Shown here: positions 40,132 through 47,244 of the stretch, piece by piece
How positions within the stretch are numbered: position 1 is the stretch's first letter
Layout: every line of letters starts with the position of its first letter
Assembly (NCBI RefSeq): GCF_000003815.2
Contig: NC_049994.1
Span: 17,508,490 to 17,555,733, forward strand
From: Branchiostoma floridae
Taxonomy: Eukaryota > Chordata > Leptocardii > Amphioxiformes > Branchiostomatidae
Direction of reading: 5' to 3'
Length of the DNA stretch: 47,244 nucleotides
Translations under genes and position numbers: made by a program
The notes under the pieces: model-generated
Told to the model about the DNA's origin: nothing
Database searches by the model: none
What the model saw: only the letters and a program-made list of their open reading frames with translations

Positions 40132-43100
40132 TCAGTTTCCTGCTTGCCGTTCGGCTTTGTTTGCTTCATGTAACACTTTAAACAGGTCCTCCAGGCTGGA
40201 CTCCACACACTGCAGGAAGTCTCGTACGTTGTGCGACGCGGGGTAACTCGTGACGTTGTNNNNNNNNNNNNNNNNNNNNNNNNNNNNNNNNNNNNNNNNN
40301 NNNNNNNNNNNNNNNNNNNNNNNNNNNNNNNNNNNNNNNNNNNNNNNNNNNNNNNNNNNNNNNNNNNNNNNNNNNNNNNNNNNNNNNNNNNNNNNNNNNN
40401 NNNNNNNNNNNNNNNNNNNNNNNNNNNNNNNNNNNNNNNNNNNNNNNNNNNNNNNNNNNNNNNNNNNNNNNNNNNNNNNNNNNNNNNNNNNNNNNNNNNN
40501 NNNNNNNNNNNNNNNNNNNNNNNNNNNNNNNNNNNNNNNNNNNNNNNNNNNNNNNNNNNNNNNNNNNNNNNNNNNNNNNNNNNNNNNNNNNNNNNNNNNN
40601 NNNNNNNNNNNNNNNNNNNNNNNNNNNNNNNNNNNNNNNNNNNNNNNNNNNNNNNNNNNNNNNNNNNNNNNNNNNNNNNNNNNNNNNNNNNNNNNNNNNN
40701 NNNNNNNNNNNNNNNNNNNNNNNNNNNNNNNNNNNNNNNNNNNNNNNNNNNNNNNNNNNNNNNNNNNNNNNNNNNNNNNNNNNNNNNNNNNNNNNNNNNN
40801 NNNNNNNNNNNNNNNNCATTATTCTTTACTGTTAACAGGAACAACATCTCTTTCACATTTACAAAACTGTAACATTTTTGATATTGTCCATACTTCTCCT
40901 AATTGATTCAGCCTTATATCTTCATCCCAAACCTTTTGGAAAAGTTTATTCTAACTTTTGTTTACCTGTCAATCCAATTCTTCTCGAGAAGCAACAAATA
41001 AAATTGATGTGGCCTAAAGCAAGACCCAGGGTGACCTACTTAGACAATCTACGTAGTGACACAAGTCTGCATGATACCAAAGAGCTACAAAGGGCCATGG
41101 AGGACCAAGTGCACTGAGGATGATCTCAGGATTACTAAGTAAGTAAGTAAGTAAGTAAAGCAAGCACAAAAAAACAACCAGTCATCACCTGTCTCGGATC
41201 CCATAGCCGATGCCAAAACCATTCGGCACGACGGGCGCAAAGCCACCAAGTTGGACGGCATGGCTGCTGAGGGTGCTCGTGGAGAGGATGATGTGGTTAA
41301 TGGTGGCGTACGCGGGGTCCCGGAAAATGGCGGGAGACGCGCCGCTCTTCTCTGCCAGAAGGCGCAGGGCAAACAGGTGACGATCCCAGCCCTGGCCTGC
41401 AGAAGAAGATGAAGCAATGGTACATTGATGAAGGTAAGACATCAAGGTAATAAGATGCTAAATAGCAGTTATTACTCGACAAGCAACTGGATATGATTTT
41501 GGAAACAGTCAGATGTTTCAGATAACATCTATTACCTTGTCTAAGTGACACTGAGTAGATCTATTGTAGAGCAGATTTTATACCCTACCTATTTCAAAGT
41601 TGGTATAAAACATACTCTACTACAGATCTGCTCAGTGCCACTGACAAAAGAGGGTAAAGCAACGAAAGTTATAATTAGTGGAATCTACCTGAAACATCTG
41701 AACATTTCCAAAATCATATCTAGTTGCTTGAGTAACTGCTATTTGTCGTATCTTATTACCTAACCTTCCTCGACTTTAAATGATTCTATACTATTGTCAT
41801 AAACATCACGGATACAACATTTCTATTCTATTTCTAATCACCTTTATAATACATGTATTTCATTGTACTTTGTCATTTCCAACTGTCTTACCCATAGCAG
41901 CATTTTTGGTGAGGCTGTTGTGTTTATCAGAGCAGGCTTGAATCAGCTGACGCAGGTCCGATGCGTTCGCGGAGCCGACCTTGTCGAACGCCAGCGAACA
42001 CTGCCTGGTCTCCGCGGTGCACGAGCGAACGGTTTCTGTGCGGCCATGTTTGAACGCAGCCGTGCTACAGGACTCGTAAGTTCCTGCGGTCTTACCCGTC
42101 AGTCGATGGTATCCCATCTACAACAGAGGATGGTGCTTGTTATGAATTGCATAAAATCATGAAAGACTCTTACATTCCTTTCTTGACTTATCCTATTTGA
42201 AAGCTTTTAACAAAAAAGCTCCTGCAGTTTCAGAACAAGCTGCTGGTATCCCATCTACAATAGAGCAGAATCCTTGTTACAAATTGTCAAATATCATGAA
42301 AACCTGTTGACTGTTGTTCCTTTCCTCAGTTATCACCTTTGAATTTTTTAAACCCAATGGGTCTTAAACCATTTTCTGACAAAGCTATCTGCAACCAAAA
42401 TATCAAATAGCATGTCCAGAACAGATTAGACACATAATTATATTACTTTAAGTTAAAATCCTTCCTGCACCATTGGGTGCAGCAAGCCAATATCATAAAA
42501 GAAGAAAACAGGGAGGAAAACTTGACCAAGGCTGAATTCACTCCATAAAATTTAACCTGAATTCCCCAAGGCATCAACCTTATTCACACTCAGAATAAGT
42601 GTCTAAATCCAACAAATTAAATTGTCGTGACCTGACGGGAAAAAAACAAGATTTTCCAAAAGTTCCCCCACCTGTATAGCTAGCTGCATGAGTGAGTCTG
42701 GGCTGATTTTGAACTTCTTCAGGTCGTTCTTGCCATATTTGGAGTACTGCAGCGAGGCCAGGTCTAACGGCTTCACCAGGGCAAAAAAGTTCTCCTTCGC
42801 TGTCTGGATACCTTCCTGCAGCGCTCCGTCAAGTTTGAACTCCAACTGTAAACAATAAACAATAAATACATCTAAACAAGCTCCATCAAGTTTGAACTTC
42901 AACTGTAAACAATAAACAATAAATACATGTAAACAAGCTCCGTCAAGTTTGAACTTCAACTGTAAACAATAAACAATAAATACATGTAAACAAGCTCTGT
43001 CAAGTTTGAACTCCAACTGTAAACAATAAACAATAAATACATGTAAACAAGCTACATCCAGTTTGAATTCCAACTGTATTACAATGAATAAATAAATAAC

Positions 43101-43863
43101 ATCTGTCAAGTTTAAACTCCAACTGTAAACAATTAACAACAAATAAATAAGCTCCATCCAATTCGTAATACAACTGTTAAAGTTGACAATAAATAAAAAA
43201 AGGCATCTAATTTGAACTCTAACTGTAGTGCAATGGATTTCAAATCAAAGCAAAAAATAATGACTCAATCAATGATCACAAAATGCTTTTACAACCAGCC
43301 ACACTTCAGATTATAAGACAGCTATATTTTTTTGTTTGTTTGTTTGTTTTTACGCCCAGTGCAGAACAACATGGTGCGAACTGTCTGTAGCTGCCATGCA
43401 TCAACTTGTGATGCAAGTGAACAATTGATTGATTGTTTATCTTGCACGTAACAAAAAAGGATAAAAAGTAAATAAAAGTGCCGGAGGAGGGGAGAAGCCT
43501 CCATTTAATCAAACTAATCTAAATACAAAATATAAGATATTGTGTTGAGGTACATTTTCCAGTCAGTTATACTCCTGTAAAGGTCCTTGAAAAACAGAAG
43601 CAGTTGTACACTCATGGAGATAGAAAAACAACAGATAAACAAACAAAAAACAAACAAAGGAGGCACTTGCCTTCCTGACGTGTTCTGAAGCATTGATGTC
43701 CGCAGGTTTGCAGGAGGGGGTAATGTTGGGAGAAATCGACATGTCGTCAAAAACCTCGTTAAAGTAGCGCAGAACAGCCACGCCGTCGCCCCACGCATGT
43801 TCGAAGTTAACCGCAGCTTTCCCGTTCTTGTCGATGATCAGGGAGAAACTCTTGTCGAACCAC
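40132..43863 (-). CDS. CPT2: Carnitine O-palmitoyltransferase 2, 3' half (5 exons)
   Basis: Mitochondrial inner-membrane enzyme that regenerates acyl-CoA from acylcarnitine in fatty-acid import. Exons (- strand): 43671-43863, 42672-42845, 41892-42117, 41189-41396 and 40132-~40259 (5' part in gap; TGA 40132-40134). Phases agree, about 310 residues. It has '[12 protein letters not shown]', the catalytic His in '[20 protein letters not shown]', '[18 protein letters not shown]', '[12 protein letters not shown]' and the carnitine-binding 'ILSTSTLSS', followed by '[17 protein letters not shown]'. The C-terminus ends QAGN, without the peroxisomal AKL of carnitine acetyltransferase, supporting CPT2. 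Upstream exons (about the first 300-350 residues of the family) are not found to the right edge. The 43671 exon uses a GC donor, and the next exon has a ladder of repeated acceptors. Introns hold a LINE fragment and a foldback MITE. Confidence 0.93.
40260..40816. other. Assembly gap (557 N)
   Basis: Covers the acceptor and first bases of the last CPT2 exon. Confidence 1.
40940..41158 (+). mobile_element. LINE 3'-end fragment with (AAGT)n tail
   Basis: The + strand frame reads [20 protein letters not shown] and ELQRAMEDQ to a stop near 41117. This is the typical C-terminal tail of non-LTR retrotransposon reverse transcriptases ('RPR..W/Y-DNLR-DT.....EL--A--DR', recalled). It is followed by aagtaagtaagtaagtaag (41134-41158) as the 3' repeat tail. 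5' truncated, in the last CPT2 intron, opposite strand to the gene. Confidence 0.65.
41448..41762. mobile_element. ~315-bp foldback MITE in CPT2 intron
   Basis: ggtaataagatgctaaatag...actggatatgattttggaaa...cagatgtttcag at the left is inverted as ...ccaaaatcatatctagttgc...cttattacc at the right. The inner part (gacactgagtagatct / agatctgctcagtgccac) pairs too. Nearly the whole element can fold into one hairpin. Fragments of the same family occur at about 5386 and 10189. Confidence 0.8.
42846..43222 (-). repeat. 57-bp acceptor/exon-start ladder upstream of CPT2 exon
   Basis: The intact exon starts at 42845 after ttgtttacag. The same 3' splice site and exon opening recur with starts at 42902, 42959, 43016, 43073, 43122, 43173 and 43222. 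Spacing is exactly 57 for the first four and then 49-51, with divergence rising away from the exon. A 57-bp unit read through is open and encodes [19 protein letters not shown], in frame with the exon ([12 protein letters not shown]...). Confidence 0.93.
43665..43670 (-). promoter_or_regulatory. GC splice donor (AAG|GCAAGT) in CPT2
   Basis: The exon ends ...GTCAGGAAG and is followed by GCAAGT. No GT fits the frame nearby. AAG|GCAAGT is the strong consensus of the minority GC-AG introns, and the protein joins seamlessly as HVRK-LEFKLD. Confidence 0.8.
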
Positions 43864-44084
43864 CTGCCAGGGGATGGAAGAGGGAAAAAGATAAACAAAC
43901 AAACAAACAAACAAATGTAGAATAATAAACTTCAGAATGTAGACCTGGGTTATCTCTAGACCCAATCCTTTTATTCCAGGACAGAAAGTTACTTGTTTGG
44001 TCAGACAAAAATTTCACTGTTTCATTGTTGAAAAAACTAGGCCATGAAATTGATGAAATGTATTGAATTTCTTATGAACTAAAA

Positions 44085-44220
44085 TTGGCAGATTTCACAG
44101 CAACATGTAGCCCTGAAGCGTACCTTGGGGGAGCGACTAAAATCTCAACAAGGCTGGACTCCAGGCTCTACAACAAGAGCTTCAAAACAAAACAAAACAA
44201 AACAAAACAAAACAAAACAA
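44085..44220 (+). mobile_element. Possible retroposon 3' end with (AAAAC)n tail
   Basis: A short open + strand stretch ('RTLGERLKSQQGWTPGSTT' near 44120-44180) runs into aaaacaaaacaaaac. A simple-repeat tail after coding-like DNA suggests a truncated retroelement; the family is not recognised. Confidence 0.35.
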
Positions 44221-44569
44221 AAAAGAAATCTTTTAAAAAAAGCTGTGCCTTGCCGCGTGGTAGGAATATCGTCAGGAAAAGGTAGGTCGGCACTTCAAGC
44301 CCGGCAAGGCAAAATGTTGTGCCTTGGTGTGCAGTAGGGATAATTTGCTTGTCTGCTAAATACGTATTATGGTAGCCAAAGCCTTGTATTGATCTGTTAA
44401 TTTTGTTGCAAGTATATGTAGGTGTCTTAAAATATGACCTTGCATTTTCTGACCCTTGACAACTAATAAATATGAAATAATTAGACATTATTTCAAGGAT
44501 ATACAGTAACAATTTTAATTTATTTCATTTCTGTGAAAGGACAGCTGAGCGGGTACTGTATGCTTAGCA

Positions 44570-45475
44570 GGAGTTCAGGTACTGTGGTCAGCTGAGAGGG
44601 TACTGCATGCACAGCAGGCGTCCAGATATTGTGGCCAGCTGAGTGGGTACTGCATGCACAGCAGGCGTCCAGGTAATGTGCCCAGCTGAGAGGGTACTGC
44701 ATGCATGGCTGGAGTCCAGGCACTGTGGTCAGCTGAGTGGGTACTGCATACATAGCAGGCGTCCAGGTATTGTGGCCAGCTGAGAGGGTACTGCATGCAT
44801 GGCTGGAGTCCAGGTATTGTGGCCAGCTGAGTGGGTACTGCATGCACAGCAGGCGTCCAGGTAATGTGCCCAGCTGAGTGGGTACTGCATGCATGGCTGG
44901 AGTCCAGGTATTGTGGCCAGCTGAGTGGGTACTGCATGCATGGCTGGAGTCCAGGTATTGTGGCCAGCTGAGTGGGTACTGCATGCATGGCTGGAGTCCA
45001 GGTATTGTGGCCAGCTGAGTGGGTACTGCATGCACAGCAGGAGTCCAGGCACTGTGGTCAGCTGAGAGGGTACTGCATACATAGCAGGCGTCCAGGTATT
45101 GTGGCCAGCTGAGTGGGTACTGCATGCACAGCAGGCGTCTAGGTATTGTGGATAGCTGAGTGGGTACTGAATGCATGGCTGGAGTCCAGGTACTGTGGTC
45201 AGCTGAGTGGGTACTGCATGCATGGCTGGAGTCCAGGTATTGTGGCCAGCTGAGTGGGTACTGCATGCACAGCAGGCGTCCAGGTATTGTGGATAGCTGA
45301 GTGGGTACTGAATGCACAGCAGGAGTCCAGGTATTGTGGTCAGCTTAGTGGGAGCTGCATGCATGGCTGGAGTCCAGGTACTGTGTTCAGCTGAGTGGGT
45401 ACTGCATGCACAGCAGGAGTCCAGGTACTGTGGTGAGCTGAGTGGGTACTGCCTGCACAATTTGAGGTACTGTGG
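44570..45475. repeat. 47-bp minisatellite, about 19 copies
   Basis: Unit: ggctggagtccaggtattgt + ggccagctgagtgggtactg + catgcat, with variants 'acagcaggcgtcc' versus 'atggctggagtcc'. The period of 47 is seen throughout, e.g. 44641 to 44688. Because 47 is not a multiple of three and the unit has no stop in any - strand frame, long open frames appear there by chance. Confidence 0.95.
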
Positions 45476-45664
45476 TAAGTTGAGAGGGTATGTGAATGAC
45501 TGCAGTTCAGGTATATGTACTATGGTAAGATTGAACAGTTAGTCAAAAATAAATTAATTGTCTTTTGACAAATTTGACAACTTATATGAAACGTGTTGTT
45601 TATCAGATGGCATTGTATATTGCAATATTTGATGTAGTTCATCAGAGCAGCATGCATTTGTGCT

Positions 45665-45790
45665 AATCACAATGCAGTCTGTACGGTGGCAGAGGTTGAA
45701 CTTGTTGTTGTATTGAGTGCGAATGCACAGTCTGCACGGTGGCAGGGGTTGGAAGATTGAGTGCAAAAGCACAGTCTGCACGAAGGCAAG
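45665..45790. repeat. Short tandem repeat 'cacagtctgcacggtggcag'
   Basis: Three imperfect copies near 45671, 45727 and 45772 (cagtctgtacggtggcagag / cagtctgcacggtggcaggg / cagtctgcacgaaggcaagg), spaced about 45-56 bp. Confidence 0.7.
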
Positions 45791-45817
45791 GATTGGTAAT
45801 AAGTGGCAGTGATTAGA

Positions 45818-45918
45818 CTTTGTCTACTTGAATTTATTCATATTTTATTTCATTCAATATACACTTTGGCTTTAACACGGCTCTGGTCTGTGCTGTGAAG
45901 AAATCTGCAATCGAAGAC
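45818..45918 (-). CDS. Weak candidate terminal exon
   Basis: On the - strand an acceptor (ttctctttcag) is followed by an open frame SSIADFFTAQTRAVLKPKC then ILNEIKYE and a stop. An AATAAA hexamer overlaps the end of the frame. It could be the last exon of a gene lying to the right, but no upstream partner exon was found and the family is not recognised. Confidence 0.25.
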
Positions 45919-46048
45919 TGAAAGAGAAGGAAAACAATTTCTTGTGTCAACATTAAAACCAACTGAAAGAGCATATGTATATTAATTGATAGAATACTAG
46001 TGGTTTCTAAACATATGACAAAGGAGGTTTAAATAGACCTTGACATGA

Positions 46049-46315
46049 CTAACGGTTAGCCAATTTCTTGGCATTCTTCAATATTTGTTGGAGAGGATCT
46101 GCTCCCCTCCTAGATCCTCCACCGCCAGCATAAATCTTTTTTAAAAAATGGGACCAAAATGAAGGCAATACGATAGAAACAGTCCTGAGAAGACATTTAA
46201 AGATGGCAAACGTTAGTTGGTAAGCAAGAAAGTAAGACACGAATGTGCTCAATCGTGTGAAAATAGAACCTTGCATGTCCGAAAAGGATTGGGGAGGGGG
46301 GCTGTTTTGATTCAC
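46049..46315 (-). other. Unassigned 88-residue open frame
   Basis: The frame encodes a hydrophobic middle ('FVSYFLAYQLTFAIFKCLL') and a C-terminal 'GGGGSRRGADPLQQILKNAK' stretch. It does not resemble CPT2 or any family I know. It may be part of a dispersed repeat. Confidence 0.2.
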
Positions 46316-46776
46316 TTCGTCTTTTCGTGTTTATGAAATTATGTTCACGGCCGGACAAACCAGCATCATTTATTACACTTGTTAATAATTTGTTAACCTA
46401 CAATGTCAGGGAAATACCACCCAGGTAACAAAAATGTCCGACAAATTATGCACAAAGAAAACTGATCCAGCTACAGGCCTCACAAAATCACTGATAAAAC
46501 AATGATTATTTTAGGAATCACTACGATAAAACTAGAAGTTTGACATACATTGTATATAGTAGCTAGAATATTATCTTACATATTCCAAGGCGTTACACTT
46601 TATTTCTGAATTAGCGATAACTTTGAAAGAAATGATGTAGAATGAAGAGTAGGAAATGTAACAAAACACAAACCTGTTGTTGTTGTTGTCCTCGTTTAAC
46701 GTCTATTATCATATAGCCAGATGGAGTTGGCCAATCAGAGGCCCCCATTTCCCATGGGTTATCAGGCAGTAACCTC

Positions 46777-46812
46777 AAAAGTGGTCGGTTATTCTAATAA
46801 CCGACCACTTTT
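46777..46812. repeat. Perfect 17-bp palindrome
   Basis: aaaagtggtcggttatt, two-base spacer ct, then aataaccgaccactttt. A perfect inverted repeat with almost no loop, able to extrude a cruciform or act as a dyad binding site. Confidence 0.9.
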
Positions 46813-47244
46813 TGGACCGCACCATTATACAGGGGACAGTCATGAATTTTTTTTTACTGTTGTTTGTGTGTAAACCATGCATAACTGTCAAAAATATTAT
46901 GATTGATCGGTTATGTTAATTAGGGCTCCACATGGGGAATATAGGGATACTTGAAAAGGAATTATGCTGATTTTACACATTTTCATTATGGCTTTCTAAC
47001 GTGATTAAGCCGGTACCTTCCTAAATCACTTCATATATACGTACTTTGTCGTGCCCAAGTGAAAAGGCTCTGCATGGGGGGTACCAGGACTCCACTTAAT
47101 ACATGTAGTTTGTATTGCAAATAAGCCACATGTTGATGCTGATATGCTATCTCACAAACAGATGATTAGTTAAAATTATTAGTTAAATGATGATGATGAA
47201 ATAGTTTAATGTTTGTATTATATATAGACACTATTGTACAATGT

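Larger units (their letters stand above)
43864..47244. other. Region right of visible CPT2 exons
   Basis: No further CPT2 exon recognised. Contents: (AAAC)n-type runs, a retroposon tail with (AAAAC)n (44184-44220), a 47-bp minisatellite (44570-45470), a 45-56 bp repeat (45665-45790), a weak terminal-exon candidate (45818-45918), an unassigned frame (46049-46315) and a palindrome (46777-46812). Confidence 0.6.

Noticed and set aside
42846-43222. CRISPR-like regular array
   Set aside because: Units are directly adjacent with no unique spacers, match the start of the CPT2 exon and lie in an animal genome.
44520-45460. Long open frames (up to 265 residues) on the - strand with repeats like CMQYPLSWPQYLD
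   Set aside because: They coincide with the 47-bp minisatellite; a stop-free 47-base unit opens all three frames in turn. No splice, start or codon signal supports a protein.

Overview
This window looks like a piece of a chordate-type animal genome, most likely a cephalochordate (amphioxus, Branchiostoma). Genes are split into many short exons with GT-AG introns. The introns are full of foldback transposons, LINE tails and minisatellites. The vitellogenin has a von Willebrand D domain and no poly-serine phosvitin tract. The species assignment is an inference from gene content and repeat style. Four runs of N (5476-6014, 13579-13678, 32580-32679, 40260-40816) show that this is a draft assembly.

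Layout. (1) 533-9458, + strand: the C-terminal half of TIMELESS (replication-fork protection / PARP1-binding protein), 15 exons with consistent splice phases, ending in an acidic tail; the N-terminal half lies off the left edge. (2) 11.6-16.3 kb, - strand: a small unrecognised basic/coiled-coil protein in about five exons, tail-to-tail with TIMELESS. (3) 17240-37559, - strand: a complete vitellogenin gene of about 29 exons (at least 1,760 residues), from a TATA box and signal peptide through the lipid-binding module to the VWD domain and a cysteine-containing C-terminus. One exon runs into a gap and one carries an apparent frameshift. (4) 40132-43863, - strand: the 3' half of mitochondrial carnitine O-palmitoyltransferase 2 (CPT2), including the catalytic His and the STS motif; upstream exons are not in the window. 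(5) 43.9-47.2 kb: minisatellites, retroposon tails, a perfect palindrome and a weak candidate terminal exon.

The gene products do not form one pathway (fork protection, yolk/lipid transport, fatty-acid import). The unifying oddity is structural. In three unrelated genes, a block made of the end of an intron, its 3' splice site and the first part of the next exon is tandemly repeated inside the intron, just upstream of the intact exon. This happens at one TIMELESS exon, three vitellogenin exons and one CPT2 exon. In CPT2 the repeat unit nearest the exon is exactly 57 bp (19 codons), stays open in frame, and sits behind a GC (not GT) donor. Use of upstream acceptors would therefore insert 19-residue blocks into the enzyme. 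From memory and unverified, exon/intron-boundary minisatellites called 'mirages' have been described at the amphioxus Adh locus, and these arrays look like the same phenomenon.

Mobile DNA includes an internally deleted mariner with intact TIRs and TA flanks, at least six TIR/foldback MITEs, two LINE 3' ends with (GGTAAA)n and (AAGT)n tails, and a tRNA-like SINE signal. Exon coordinates below were placed by eye from splice consensus, reading phase and remembered family similarity; no alignment was run.
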